A stretch of 64,000 nucleotides of DNA from JAMXLO01 sp963749575 (GCA_963749575.1 CAVVNM010000022.1:62001-126000); one strand, 5' to 3'; shown: positions 27,003-36,870, counted from the stretch's first letter. Notes: generated by a model not told the origin, from the letters alone. A program made the numbers and translations.

Positions 27003-28930
27003 CGCGACACCAGGAACAGGCCGATCAGGAACACAACCCCGATCAGCATGACAAACGCATACACGGCGACCGAGCCGGTCTGGATCTTCACCGCCTGGCG
27101 CGAGCCATCGACCGCGAGTTCGGCCAGCCCATTGGGCACGCCGTCGATCAGCGTGGCATCGCCGGCCTGCCAGAACACGCGGGCAAGCCACATCATCGGC
27201 TGGACGAAGATCGCGTCGTACAGTTCGTCGAAGTACCACTTGTTCAGCAGGAACAGGTAGATGCCGCGGAACGTGGTGGCGAGCTGCATCGGCAGCAGCG
27301 GGAAGGCCATGTACATGACATAGGCGGTGGCGATGCCGAGCAGACCGACGACGAGTGGCGCCATCTCAGCCCACGCGGGAACGTGTTCCAGCTCTGCGAG
27401 TACGTGGTTGGTCGGCGCGTTGAAGATGCTGCCGTTCCAGAATGCCTGCCAACCCTCGCCGATGAACCAGGGATCCAGCAGCTTGCCCGCTATCAGGGCG
27501 CCTGTCGCCAGGACCAATAGCGGCACGATCATCACGGCGGGGCTTTCGTGAACGTGCTCCAGCACGTGATGATCGGCCCGAGACCGACCGTAGAATGTCA
27601 TGATGAGCAGCCGCCACGAATAAAAAGCGGTGAGGAAGGCTGCCAGCACGGTGCAAACGAAACCGTACATGCCGATGCCGGTACCGGACGCAAAAGCCGC
27701 GGAGATGATCGCGTCCTTCGAATAGTAGCCGGCAAACGGCGGGATGCCGGCCAGCGCCAGATTGCCCACCCACATTACCGCACAGGTCCACGGGATCAGC
27801 CTCCACAGTCCGCCCATCTTCCGCATGTCCTGTTCGTCGGACATGGCGTGGATCACGGAGCCTGCGCTCAAGAACAGCAGCGCCTTGAAGAATGCGTGGG
27901 TGATCAGGTGGAAGATGGACACCTGGAACGCGCCGACGCCGGCGGCGACGAACATGTAGCCGAGCTGCGAACAGGTTGAGTAAGCGATCACCCGTTTGAT
28001 GTCGTTCTGCACGCAGCCGATAGTGGCAGCGAACAGCGCAGTGGTGGCACCGATGAACGTGACCAGTCCCAGCGCGAACGGCGCGAATTCGTATAGTGGC
28101 GACATGCGCGCGACCAGGAACACGCCGGCGGTGACCATCGTCGCGGCGTGGATCAGCGCGGACACCGGCGTGGGGCCTTCCATCGCGTCGGGCAGCCAGA
28201 CATGCAGACCGATCTGCGCCGATTTGCCCATCGCGCCGATGAACAGCAGCACGCCGATCACCTCGAAGGCGGGGAATGTGCCGCCGATGACCGAGTAGGT
28301 GTCGGCCCGGTGCTCAGCGATCGCGGGGAAGATGGTGGAGAACTCGATCGAGCCGAACTTCAGGAACACCAGCGCGATGCCGATGGCGAAGAACAGGTCG
28401 CCGATGCGGTTGGCAATGAACGCCTTGATGGCGGCGGCGTTGGCCGACGGGCGGTCGTACCAGTAGCCGATCAGCAGATAGGAGCAGAGGCCGACGCCCT
28501 CCCAGCCAAAGAACAGCTGGAGCAGGTTGTCAGCGGTTACCAACATCAGCATGGAGAAGGTGAACAGCGAGAGATAGGCGAAGAATCGGTAGCGCGGGTA
28601 CGCATCGTGCGCCATGTAGCCGATCGAATAGACGTGGATCAGCATGGCGACGAACGCGACCATCGCGACCATCACCGCAGCCAGCGGGTCGTAGCGCAGA
28701 GCCCAGGTGGCGTGGAAATGCCCGGCTTCAATCCAGTTGCCGAGTGACACGGCGCCCGGATCGGCATCGCCGGCGACAAGCTGAAAGCAGGCTAGCGGGC
28801 CCAGCACTGCGGCGACCAGCATGCACAGGATCGAGACGGCTACGGCGGCACGGTCGCCGATCGAGCGGCCGAGCAGGCCGGAAACCAGCGAACCCAATAG
28901 CGGGGCGAAGACTGCGACGGCGTAGATCAT
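26999..28930 (-). CDS. nuoL: NADH-quinone oxidoreductase subunit L
   Basis: The distal antiporter-like subunit of complex I, 643 residues with about 16 helices including the C-terminal lateral helix and anchor. It has FFGWEGVGLCSYLLIGYW with the functional Glu, AQIGLHVWLPDAMEGPTPVSAL, and NDIKRVIAYSTCSQLGYM. Start ATG 28930. A strong palindrome separates it from nuoK. Confidence 0.96.
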   Translation of the reverse strand: MIYAVAVFAPLLGSLVSGLLGRSIGDRAAVAVSILCMLVAAVLGPLACFQLVAGDADPGAVSLGNWIEAGHFHATWALRYDPLAAVMVAMVAFVAMLIHVYSIGYMAHDAYPRYRFFAYLSLFTFSMLMLVTADNLLQLFFGWEGVGLCSYLLIGYWYDRPSANAAAIKAFIANRIGDLFFAIGIALVFLKFGSIEFSTIFPAIAEHRADTYSVIGGTFPAFEVIGVLLFIGAMGKSAQIGLHVWLPDAMEGPTPVSALIHAATMVTAGVFLVARMSPLYEFAPFALGLVTFIGATTALFAATIGCVQNDIKRVIAYSTCSQLGYMFVAAGVGAFQVSIFHLITHAFFKALLFLSAGSVIHAMSDEQDMRKMGGLWRLIPWTCAVMWVGNLALAGIPPFAGYYSKDAIISAAFASGTGIGMYGFVCTVLAAFLTAFYSWRLLIMTFYGRSRADHHVLEHVHESPAVMIVPLLVLATGALIAGKLLDPWFIGEGWQAFWNGSIFNAPTNHVLAELEHVPAWAEMAPLVVGLLGIATAYVMYMAFPLLPMQLATTFRGIYLFLLNKWYFDELYDAIFVQPMMWLARVFWQAGDATLIDGVPNGLAELAVDGSRQAVKIQTGSVAVYAFVMLIGVVFLIGLFLVSR

Positions 28931-28941
28931 CGTTTGTCTCT

Positions 28942-29035
28942 CCCGCTCCCGTTGCGGGAGGGGGGGGTTAGGGGGAGGGGGCCGGGGACCAGCCGCTGCC
29001 CCCTCCCCCTAACCTCCTCCCGCAACGGGAGCGGG
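28942..29035. repeat. Long imperfect hairpin between nuoK and nuoL
   Basis: Arms of about 38-40 bases (28942-28981 and 28998-29035; outer part CCCGCTCCCGTTGCGGGAG, inner part TTAGGGGGAGG and its complement) form a G/C-rich stem with a small bulge in a G run and a loop of about 16 bases. It is the only sizeable gap (132 bases) within the membrane-arm part of the operon. It could stop 3' decay or attenuate transcription before nuoL-M-N. Confidence 0.82.
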
Positions 29036-29062
29036 CGAATCTTTTCCATGCCGATCACTCGC

Positions 29063-29377
29063 TCACCCCTTCATCAGGTTCACGTCCTCGACCTGGATCG
29101 AGCCGCGGTTGCGGAAATAGATCACCACGATCGCCAGGCCGATCGCCGATTCCGCCGCCGCGACGGTGAGCACGAACATTGCGAACACCTGGCCCACCAG
29201 ATCGCCGAGGGCGGCAGAGAAGGCGACCAGGTTGAGGTTGACCGCGAGCAGGATCAACTCGATCGACATCAGGATGATGATGACGTTCTTGCGGTTGAGG
29301 AAAATGCCGAAGATGCCCAGCACCAACAGGACGGCGGACACCACCAGGAAGTGGCCGAGCCCGACTTCAGTGCCCAT
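29063..29377 (-). CDS. nuoK: NADH-quinone oxidoreductase subunit K
   Basis: Small membrane subunit of complex I, 104 residues and three helices. Conserved membrane Glu residues are in IILMSIELILLAVN and TVAAAESAIGLAIVV. The ATG at 29377 lies inside the 3' end of nuoJ (11-base overlap), so translation is coupled. Followed by the palindromic gap before nuoL. Confidence 0.95.
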   Translation of the reverse strand: MGTEVGLGHFLVVSAVLLVLGIFGIFLNRKNVIIILMSIELILLAVNLNLVAFSAALGDLVGQVFAMFVLTVAAAESAIGLAIVVIYFRNRGSIQVEDVNLMKG

Positions 29378-30041
29378 GGGGCACCTCCTCCATGGGCTCC
29401 GGCTCGGCGACCTTCGGGACGAAGATGCCGACGTCCTTCACCCCGGCTCCCAGCGACATCGTCACCATCTCCAGTGTCTCCGCCACGCTGCGTTCGGTCT
29501 GCGTGCGGATACTCTGATGGCGCGAGGTCTTGCGATCCCGCAGGGTCAGCACGATCGCACCGATCATTGCGACCAGCAGCAACAGGCCCGCTGTTTGGAA
29601 CAGAAACACATAGTCGGTGTAGAGTAGCCGCCCAAGTGCTGCGGTGTTGCTGACCTGCGCGGTTGCCGCGGAAAGGCGCAGCGTCGCCGCGTCGGGGGCG
29701 AACTTCCAGCCGCTCAGCACCAGCACCAGTTCGATGAACAGTACCGCGCCGACCGCGGCGCCAACCGGCAGATAGCGCTGGAAGCCGCCGCGCAGTTCGG
29801 CGAAGTCGACGTCCAGCATCATCACCACGAACAGGAACAGCACCGCAACCGCACCGACATAGACGATGACCAGGATCATCGCGAGGAACTCGGCACCCGC
29901 GATCAGGAACAGCGCCGCGGCGTTGAAGAACGACAGGATCAGGAACAGCACCGAGTGCACCGGATTGCGCGAACTAACCACCATCGCGGCGGACGCGAGC
30001 AGGATCACCGAGAACACATAGAAGGCGATGGTGGCGATCAT
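29367..30041 (-). CDS. nuoJ: NADH-quinone oxidoreductase subunit J
   Basis: Membrane subunit of complex I, 224 residues and five helices: NPVHSVLFLILSFFNAAALF, FLAMILVIVYVGAVAVLFLFV with the conserved Tyr/Gly pi-bulge helix, then a charged C-terminal tail. The start ATG 30041 (MIATIAFYVF) overlaps the nuoI stop (ATGA); the frame is open farther upstream but only as nuoI shadow. Confidence 0.94.
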   Translation of the reverse strand: MIATIAFYVFSVILLASAAMVVSSRNPVHSVLFLILSFFNAAALFLIAGAEFLAMILVIVYVGAVAVLFLFVVMMLDVDFAELRGGFQRYLPVGAAVGAVLFIELVLVLSGWKFAPDAATLRLSAATAQVSNTAALGRLLYTDYVFLFQTAGLLLLVAMIGAIVLTLRDRKTSRHQSIRTQTERSVAETLEMVTMSLGAGVKDVGIFVPKVAEPEPMEEVPHGH

Positions 30042-30526
30042 CGATACGGTGCGTCCATTTCGAGGCGGCGCGCGAGCTCGGGCTCCCAGCGGTCGCCGTT
30101 CGCCAGTAGCTTGTCCTTGTCGTACATCAGCTCTTCGCGAGTCTCGGTCGCGAACTCGAAGTTCGGGCCTTCGACGATGGCATCCACCGGGCAGGCCTCC
30201 TCGCACAGGCCGCAGTAGATGCACTTGGTCATGTCGATATCGTAGCGCGTGGTACGGCGGGAGCCGTCCTCGCGCGGTTCGGCTTCGATGGTGATCGCCT
30301 GTGCGGGGCAGATTGCCTCGCACAATTTACAGGCAATGCAGCGTTCCTCGCCGTTGGGATAGCGCCGCAGCGCGTGCTCACCCTTGAAGCGCGGGCTGAT
30401 CGGGCCCTTTTCGTAGGGGTAGTTGATCGTCGCCTTGGGCCTGAAGAAGTAGCGCAGCGTCAGCCCGAGCCCGGCGACGAGCTCGCCCAGCAGCATGCTG
30501 CGTGCAGTGCGGTCGAGGAACGCCAT
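30038..30526 (-). CDS. nuoI: NADH-quinone oxidoreductase subunit I
   Basis: Peripheral-arm subunit carrying two [4Fe-4S] clusters (N6a, N6b), 162 residues. Both motifs are present: CIACKLCEAICP and CIYCGLCEEACP. The N-terminus contains an amphipathic helix and KATINYPYEKGPISPRFKGE typical of the family. Thirteen bases downstream of nuoH. Confidence 0.97.
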   Translation of the reverse strand: MAFLDRTARSMLLGELVAGLGLTLRYFFRPKATINYPYEKGPISPRFKGEHALRRYPNGEERCIACKLCEAICPAQAITIEAEPREDGSRRTTRYDIDMTKCIYCGLCEEACPVDAIVEGPNFEFATETREELMYDKDKLLANGDRWEPELARRLEMDAPYR

Positions 30527-30539
30527 TCAGCGAAGTCCT

Positions 30540-31547
30540 TCATGCATTGGGCAACCACCCGAACAGCATCAGCGCGCCGGCGGTCAGCGTCAGCCAGATC
30601 AGCGACAGCGGCAGGAACACCTTCCAACCCAGCCGCATGAGCTGATCGTAGCGATAGCGCGGGAAGGTGGCACGCACCCACAGGAACACGAACAGGCAGA
30701 AACAGACCTTCAGGATGAACCAGATCGGACCGATCTGGGGCAGGATGCCGAACGGTCCCAGCCAACCACCAAGGAACAGGATGGTGGTCATTCCGCTCAT
30801 CAGGATCATGTTGGCGTATTCGCCGAGGAAGAACAACGCGAAGGCCATGGCGCTGTATTCGACGAAGAATCCGGCGACGATTTCGCTTTCGCCTTCCGGC
30901 AGATCGAACGGCGAACGGTTGGTCTCCGCCAGGGTCGAGATGAAGAACACGACGAACATCGGGAACAGCGGCAGGCAGAACCACACCCTCTGCTGTGCCA
31001 GCACGACGTCGGTCAGGTTCAGGCTGCCGACGCACAGCAGCACCGAAACCATGACGAAGCCCATGGAGACCTCGTAGCTCACCATCTGCGCCGCGCTGCG
31101 CATTGCGCCCAGAAAGGCGTATTTCGAATTGGATGCCCAGCCGGCGATAATGATGCCATAGACGCCAAGCGAACTGATTGCGAACAGGTAGAGTATGCCG
31201 ACGTTGATGTCGGCGATCGCCCAGCCTTGGTTCACCGGGATCACCGCCCAGGCGATCATTGCGAGGCTGAAGGTCAGCATCGGCGCCATCAGGAACAGCA
31301 GCCGGTTGGAACCCGCCGGGATGATCGTTTCCTTCATGATCATCTTCAGCGCATCGGCGAACGGCTGGAGCAGGCCGAACCAGCCCACCACGTTCGGTCC
31401 CTTGCGAAGCTGCATCGCCGCCAGGACCTTGCGTTCGGCGTAGGTCAGGTAGGCGACGCCGATCAGCAATGGCACCAGCATCGCGAGCGCTTCGGCGAAG
31501 GTCAGGATCACCCGGCCGAGGTCGGTATCGAACAGGAACGACTGCAT
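30540..31547 (-). CDS. nuoH: NADH-quinone oxidoreductase subunit H
   Basis: Membrane subunit forming the quinone channel, 335 residues and eight helices. It has AERKVLAAMQLRKGPNVVG, then NRSPFDLPEGESEIVAGFF with the conserved acidic loop, and a C-terminal FLWVRATFPRYRYDQLM. Start ATG 31547 (MQSFLFDT), 4 bases after nuoG. Confidence 0.96.
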   Translation of the reverse strand: MQSFLFDTDLGRVILTFAEALAMLVPLLIGVAYLTYAERKVLAAMQLRKGPNVVGWFGLLQPFADALKMIMKETIIPAGSNRLLFLMAPMLTFSLAMIAWAVIPVNQGWAIADINVGILYLFAISSLGVYGIIIAGWASNSKYAFLGAMRSAAQMVSYEVSMGFVMVSVLLCVGSLNLTDVVLAQQRVWFCLPLFPMFVVFFISTLAETNRSPFDLPEGESEIVAGFFVEYSAMAFALFFLGEYANMILMSGMTTILFLGGWLGPFGILPQIGPIWFILKVCFCLFVFLWVRATFPRYRYDQLMRLGWKVFLPLSLIWLTLTAGALMLFGWLPNA

Positions 31548-31551
31548 CGCG

Positions 31552-33615
31552 CTATTCCGCCGCGGCGACCAGCTTGGTGGTCGCGAAGCTCGCCGTGCAT
31601 GCGGCCATGGTCGGGCTGGCGCGGCTGATCGGGTCAGTCTGGTAGTAATTGGCAATCGCCGGTTCGAACGGCCCCTCGGACAGGGCGGCGGGATCGCCGG
31701 CGGGGCCGGTCTGGTCGGTGCTGCCGAAGCGCGGCAGAAAGCCGATGCGGCCGAACGCCGGATTCACCTGCTCGAGCCGGGCGCGCAGCGCATCGATCGT
31801 GTCGTAGGGTAGTTTTTGGCCGACGATCTCACTGAACGCGCGTAGGATCTTCCAGTCCTCGCGCGCCTCGCCTGGCGGATGGACGGCGAGCAGGCCGCGC
31901 TGCACGCGACCCTCCGTATTCACGTAGGTGCCTTGCTTCTCGGTGTAGGCCGCGCCGGGCAGAATCACGTCGGCCCGCGCGGCGCCGGCATCGCCATGGT
32001 GGCCCTGGTACACGACGAAGGTGTTCGCGCCGATGCGCGCCATGTCGAATTCATCGGCGCCAAGCAGCCACAATACGTCGACGCCGCCATTCAGCATTTG
32101 GGCCAGTGACTTGCCGTTGCTGCCAGGCACGAAGCCAAGATCGAGCGCGCCTACTCGTGCGGCGGCAGTGTGCAGGACGTTGAAGCCGTGCCACTCCGGC
32201 ATCAGTGCGCCTGCCGATGCGGCAAGCCGCCATGACGCCGCCAGAACCGCCGATCCATCGGGCCGCGCCAGCGCCCCCTGTCCGACGATGATCATCGGCT
32301 GCTTCGAGTTATGCAACGCCGTGGCGAACGCGTGCGAACCGTCGTGCAATGCGTTCAAAACGCTCGGTGCCGTGCCTAGTTGCCGCACGCGATAGGTCAG
32401 ATCGGTTTCGCCACCGATCAGGCCGATCGGGATGCTGCCGGCGAGCCAACGCTTGCGGATGCGCGCGTTCAGCACCGGCGCCTCGCGGCGCGGGTTGGTA
32501 CCGATCAGCAGTATCGCGTCCGCGTCCTCAATGCCGGCGATCGAGGTATTGAACGTGTAGAAGTCGCGACGCGAAGCATCGAGCCGAGCGCCGTCCTGGC
32601 GGCAATCGAGGTTCGCCGACCCCAGCGCGACCATCAGATCCTTCAGCGCCAGCATGCTCTCGGCATCGCAGAGGTCGCCCGCCACCGCGCCGATGCGATC
32701 GCCCGCCAAGCCGTGCAGCTTCTCGGCGATGGCGTCGAACGCTTCGGGCCAGCTTGCCTCGATCAGCTTGCCGTCGCAGCGCACCCACGGACGGTCCAGG
32801 CGACGACGACGCAGTCCATCGAGCGCGAAGCGGGATTTGTCGGCCAGCCACTCCTCGTTCACGTCCTCGTTCAGTCGCGGCAGGATACGGAGCACTTCGG
32901 GACCACGCGCGTCGATGCGGATGTTGGTGCCGACCGCATCCAGCACATCGATGCTGTCGACCTTCGACAACTCCCAAGACCGCGCGACAAACGCATAAGG
33001 CTTGGAGGTCAGTGCACCGACCGGGCAGAGATCGATGATGTTGCCGGAGAGCTCGGAGCCGAGTGCCTTCTCGACGTAGGTACCGACTTCCATGTGCTCG
33101 CCGCGGTTCGTAGCGCCAAGGTCGGGCACGCCGGCGACCTCGCTGATGAATCGGATGCAGCGTGTGCAATGGATGCATCGCGTCATCACCGTCTTTACCA
33201 GCGGACCGAGGTCCTTGTCCTTCACCGCACGCTTGTTCTCGGCATAACGCGAGTGGTCCATGCCGTAGCCCATCGCCTGGTCCTGCAGATCGCATTCGCC
33301 GCCCTGATCGCAGATCGGACAATCTAGCGGATGGTTGATCAGCAGGAACTCCATCACGCCACGACGGCCGTTACGCACCATCGGCGAGTCGGTATGCACC
33401 ACCATACCGTCGGCGACCGGATAGGTGCACGACGAGATCGGCTTGGGCGGCGCCTTTTCGATCTCGACCAGGCACATGCGGCAGTTGCCGGCGATGGAGA
33501 GGCGCTCGTGATAGCAGAAGCGAGGGATTTCCTTGCCGGCCGCCTCGCAGGCCTGCAGCACGGAGGAGCCGTTGGGGACTTCGACCTCGATGCCGTCCAC
33601 GGTGACTTTGGCCAT
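31552..33615 (-). CDS. nuoG: NADH-quinone oxidoreductase subunit G
   Basis: Large peripheral-arm iron-sulfur subunit, 687 residues. An N-terminal [2Fe-2S] ferredoxin domain (CYHERLSIAGNCRMCLVE), the His-ligated cluster region (HPLDCPICDQGGECDLQD), a [4Fe-4S] pair (CIHCTRCIRF; GNIIDLCPVGAL), then a molybdopterin-oxidoreductase-like domain without cofactor. Start ATG 33615 (MAKVTVDGIEV). A repeat element separates it from nuoF. Confidence 0.96.
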   Translation of the reverse strand: MAKVTVDGIEVEVPNGSSVLQACEAAGKEIPRFCYHERLSIAGNCRMCLVEIEKAPPKPISSCTYPVADGMVVHTDSPMVRNGRRGVMEFLLINHPLDCPICDQGGECDLQDQAMGYGMDHSRYAENKRAVKDKDLGPLVKTVMTRCIHCTRCIRFISEVAGVPDLGATNRGEHMEVGTYVEKALGSELSGNIIDLCPVGALTSKPYAFVARSWELSKVDSIDVLDAVGTNIRIDARGPEVLRILPRLNEDVNEEWLADKSRFALDGLRRRRLDRPWVRCDGKLIEASWPEAFDAIAEKLHGLAGDRIGAVAGDLCDAESMLALKDLMVALGSANLDCRQDGARLDASRRDFYTFNTSIAGIEDADAILLIGTNPRREAPVLNARIRKRWLAGSIPIGLIGGETDLTYRVRQLGTAPSVLNALHDGSHAFATALHNSKQPMIIVGQGALARPDGSAVLAASWRLAASAGALMPEWHGFNVLHTAAARVGALDLGFVPGSNGKSLAQMLNGGVDVLWLLGADEFDMARIGANTFVVYQGHHGDAGAARADVILPGAAYTEKQGTYVNTEGRVQRGLLAVHPPGEAREDWKILRAFSEIVGQKLPYDTIDALRARLEQVNPAFGRIGFLPRFGSTDQTGPAGDPAALSEGPFEPAIANYYQTDPISRASPTMAACTASFATTKLVAAAE

Positions 33616-33636
33616 TATGCGAACTTCCAAAGCGGT

Positions 33637-33726
33637 GTCATTGCGAGCGAAGCGAAGCAATCCCCATCACAGTGTCAGCATGGTACCGGATGGAGATTGC
33701 TTCGTCGCCGCGCTCCTCGCAATGAC
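33637..33726. repeat. Inverted repeat between nuoF and nuoG
   Basis: Arms GTCATTGCGAGCGAAGCGAA (from 33637) and GCTCCTCGCAATGAC (to 33726), with GGAGATTGCTTCGTCGC adding to the second, form an imperfect palindrome. The theme, VIASEAKQS-like when translated, belongs to a widely dispersed bacterial repeat class. It fills the 120-base gap between nuoF and nuoG. Confidence 0.8.
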
Positions 33727-33735
33727 AGCATAACA

Positions 33736-35031
33736 TCACTCCGCCGCCATACGCACAGATGTGGCGTGCGCTTTGTAGGACGCGATGCGCTCTTCCATCA
33801 CCGGTCGGAAGTGACGGATCAGGCCCTGGATTGGCCATGCCGCCGCGTCACCAAGCGCACAGATCGTGTGACCCTCGATCTGGCGGGTGACCTGATCGAG
33901 CGTGTCGATCTCGGGGACCTCCGCCCTTCCCTCCACCATCCGTGTCATCACCCGCCACATCCAGCCGGTGCCTTCGCGGCATGGCGTGCACTGGCCGCAA
34001 CTCTCGTGCATGTAGAACTTCGACAGCCGCGCGATCGCCTTGATGATGTCGGTGGACTTGTCCATCACGATCACCGCGGCAGTGCCTAGACCGCTTTGCG
34101 CCTCGCGCAGCGCGTCGAAGTCCATCAGCACATCGTCGCACACGCTCTTCGGGATCACAGGCACCGACGCGCCGCCTGGAATGACCGCCAGCAGATTGTC
34201 CCAGCCACCACGCACGCCGCCGGCGTATCTGTCGATCAGCTCACGCAGCGGGATGCCGAGTTCTTCCTCGACGTTGCACGGCTTGTTCACGTGACCGGAA
34301 ATGCAGAATACCTTCTGTCCCGAATTCTTCGGTCGCCCTAGCGAATTGAACCAGGCCGCACCGCGCCGCATGATGGTGGGCGCAACCGCGATGCTCTCCA
34401 CGTTGTTCACCGTGGACGGGCAGCCATACAGCCCCACCGCGGCAGGGAATGGCGGCTTCAGCCGCGGCAGACCCTTCTTGCCTTCCAGGCTTTCCAGCAG
34501 TCCGGTTTCTTCCCCGCAGATATACGCGCCGGCGCCACGGTGCAGAAATACATCGAAATCGTAGCCGGACGCGCATGCGTTCTTGCCGATCAGCCCAGCC
34601 GCATACGCCTCGTCGATCGCCGCCTGCAACACCTTCGCCTCGTTGGCGAACTCACCGCGGATATAGATGTAGGCGGCACACGCGCCCATGGCGAACCCGG
34701 CGACCAGACAGCCCTCAACCAGCTTGTGCGGATCGTGGCGAATGATGTCGCGATCCTTGCATGTGCCAGGCTCGGATTCATCTGCGTTCACCACCAGATA
34801 GCACGGCCGGTCGGACTGCTTCGGCATGAAGGACCATTTCAGGCCGGTAGGAAATCCCGCACCGCCGCGGCCGCGCAGGCCAGATGCCTTCACCTCCTCG
34901 ACGATCGCGTCGCGACCCCTCTCCAGGATGGTCTTGGTGTTGTCCCAGTCGCCCCGCGCGCGGGCGCCATTCAGGAACGGATCGTGCAGGCCGTAGAGGT
35001 TGGTGAAGATGCGGTCCCTGTCCTGCAACAT
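33736..35031 (-). CDS. nuoF: NADH-quinone oxidoreductase subunit F
   Basis: NADH- and FMN-binding subunit, 431 residues. It has GLRGRGGAGFPTGLKW for NADH/FMN, YICGEETGLLESLEGKKG, and the N3 [4Fe-4S] motif ESCGQCTPCREG with a distal Cys in HTICALGD. Start ATG 35031, 4 bases after nuoE. Confidence 0.97.
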   Translation of the reverse strand: MLQDRDRIFTNLYGLHDPFLNGARARGDWDNTKTILERGRDAIVEEVKASGLRGRGGAGFPTGLKWSFMPKQSDRPCYLVVNADESEPGTCKDRDIIRHDPHKLVEGCLVAGFAMGACAAYIYIRGEFANEAKVLQAAIDEAYAAGLIGKNACASGYDFDVFLHRGAGAYICGEETGLLESLEGKKGLPRLKPPFPAAVGLYGCPSTVNNVESIAVAPTIMRRGAAWFNSLGRPKNSGQKVFCISGHVNKPCNVEEELGIPLRELIDRYAGGVRGGWDNLLAVIPGGASVPVIPKSVCDDVLMDFDALREAQSGLGTAAVIVMDKSTDIIKAIARLSKFYMHESCGQCTPCREGTGWMWRVMTRMVEGRAEVPEIDTLDQVTRQIEGHTICALGDAAAWPIQGLIRHFRPVMEERIASYKAHATSVRMAAE

Positions 35032-35035
35032 TGGA

Positions 35036-35674
35036 TCAGCTCTCCGCGCCGAAATGCAATGTCGTCAGCGTCGTCGGTCCGCCCTCCGGCGCCGACGTCT
35101 GCCGGCCCGTCATCGAACCGGGTTTCGGCGCCTCACCGCGGCGCAACGCTGCAAGCAACTGCCTTGTGCTCTCCGCGTCCAGGTCCTCGTAAAAATCGTC
35201 GTTCACCTGGATAACCGGCGCATTGACGCAGCCGCCGACGCATTCAACCTCGGTCATGCTGAACTCGCCATCGGCACTGGTCTCACCCCAACCCTGGATG
35301 CCGGTCACCGCGCGGCATGCGGCCACCACATCGTCGGAACCACGCAGCCAGCACGGTGTCGTAGTACAGACCTGCAAATGCCATTTGCCGACCGGCCGTA
35401 AATTGAACATGAAATAGAATGTCGCGACCTCGTAGACGCGGATCGGCGCCATATCGAGCCGCCGCGCCACCGCATCCATCCCCACGGTGGGAACCCAAGC
35501 GCTGCCGGTCTGCCGCTTCATCTGGTTCTGCACCAGATACAGCATCGGGAGCACTGCGCTCGCCTGCTTGCCCGGCGGATATTTCGCCAGCAACGGCGGT
35601 ATCGCCGCCTCGCTCTCCGCATCGAACGCGAACGTCGCCGGCTGCACGAAATCGGAGTTGCTGTTCTCGGCCAT
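35036..35674 (-). CDS. nuoE: NADH-quinone oxidoreductase subunit E
   Basis: Peripheral-arm [2Fe-2S] thioredoxin-fold subunit, 212 residues. Cluster ligands are in CTTTPCWLRGS and CVGGCVNAPV. The N-terminal helical part (VLPMLYLVQNQM) is normal. A C-terminal extension of about 40 residues (RRGEAPKPGSMTGRQT onwards) is proline-rich and poorly conserved, as in other alphaproteobacteria. Start ATG 35674. Confidence 0.95.
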   Translation of the reverse strand: MAENSNSDFVQPATFAFDAESEAAIPPLLAKYPPGKQASAVLPMLYLVQNQMKRQTGSAWVPTVGMDAVARRLDMAPIRVYEVATFYFMFNLRPVGKWHLQVCTTTPCWLRGSDDVVAACRAVTGIQGWGETSADGEFSMTEVECVGGCVNAPVIQVNDDFYEDLDAESTRQLLAALRRGEAPKPGSMTGRQTSAPEGGPTTLTTLHFGAES

Positions 35675-35676
35675 GT

Positions 35677-36870
35677 CTATCTGTCGATCTCGCCAAACAC
35701 GATGTCGAGCGAGCCGATGATCGCCACCGTGTCCGCCAGCATGTGGCGCTTCGCCATCACCTCGATGGCCTGCAACAGCGCGAAGCCGGTGGCGCGGATT
35801 TTGCAACGATACGGCCGGTTGGTTCCATCCGCAACCAGATAAACACCGAACTCGCCTTTCGGGCTTTCGACCGCAGTGTAGGAGGCTCCCGCCGGCACGT
35901 GATAACCCTCGGTATAAAGCTTGAAGTGATGGATCAACGCCTCCATGGAGCGCTTCATCTCGGCACGGCTCGGCGGCGTGAACTTGCGATCCTGCACCTT
36001 CACCGGCCCAGGCCGCAGCTTGCCGAGCGCCTGCTGGATGATCTTTACGCTCTCGCGCATCTCGGCGAGACGCATCAGATAGCGGTCGTAGCAATCACCG
36101 TGACGGCCAACCGGAATCTTGAAGTCCACCTCGGCGTATTTGTCATAGGGCTGCGAACGGCGCAGGTCCCACGGCACGCCACTCGCGCGCAGACAAGGGC
36201 CGGTGAAACCCCAGGCCAGCGCCGCCTGGGCATCCATCACGCCGATATCGACGGTGCGCTGCTTCCAGATCCGGTTACCGGTCAGCAGCTCTTCCAGGTC
36301 ATCGATGAACTTTGGAAACGTCTCGGCCCATTCGGCAATCCGTGCCTCCAGCCCCGCGGGCAAGTCCTTCGCGACGCCGCCGGGACGGAAATAGTTCGCA
36401 TGCAGCCGCGCACCGGATGCGGCCTCGTGGAATTCCATCAGCTTCTCGCGTTCTTCGAACCCCCACAAACTCGGCGTGATCGCGCCGACATCCAGCGCAT
36501 AGGTCGTCACGTTCAGCAAATGGTTCAGCACACGGGTGATCTCGGCGAACAGCACGCGGATCCACTGCCCGCGCTCCGGCGCTTCGATGCCCAGCAGCTT
36601 CTCGGTCGCCAGCGCGAACGCATGCTCCTCGCACATCGGCGAGACGTAATCGAGCCGGTCAAAATACGGCACCGCCTGCATATACGTCTTGTATTCGATC
36701 AACTTCTCGGTACCGCGATGCAGCAGACCGATATGCGGATCGGCGCGCTCGACCACCTCGCCGTCCATCTCCAGGATCAGACGCAGCACGCCGTGAGCGG
36801 CCGGATGCTGCGGACCGAAATTGATCGCGTGGCTGTCAATCTCCACGGTCCGTGATGTCGTCCCGCTCAC
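35677..36870 (-). CDS. nuoD: NADH-quinone oxidoreductase subunit D
   Basis: The 49-kDa-type subunit forming the quinone pocket with nuoB, 397 residues. It has NFGPQHPAAHGVLRL with the quinone-site His, HIGLLHRGTEKLIEYK, DYVSPMCEEHAFALA, and a C-terminal LDIVFGEIDR. The start is a GTG at 36870. Two bases separate its stop from nuoE. Confidence 0.96.
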   Translation of the reverse strand: MSGTTSRTVEIDSHAINFGPQHPAAHGVLRLILEMDGEVVERADPHIGLLHRGTEKLIEYKTYMQAVPYFDRLDYVSPMCEEHAFALATEKLLGIEAPERGQWIRVLFAEITRVLNHLLNVTTYALDVGAITPSLWGFEEREKLMEFHEAASGARLHANYFRPGGVAKDLPAGLEARIAEWAETFPKFIDDLEELLTGNRIWKQRTVDIGVMDAQAALAWGFTGPCLRASGVPWDLRRSQPYDKYAEVDFKIPVGRHGDCYDRYLMRLAEMRESVKIIQQALGKLRPGPVKVQDRKFTPPSRAEMKRSMEALIHHFKLYTEGYHVPAGASYTAVESPKGEFGVYLVADGTNRPYRCKIRATGFALLQAIEVMAKRHMLADTVAIIGSLDIVFGEIDR

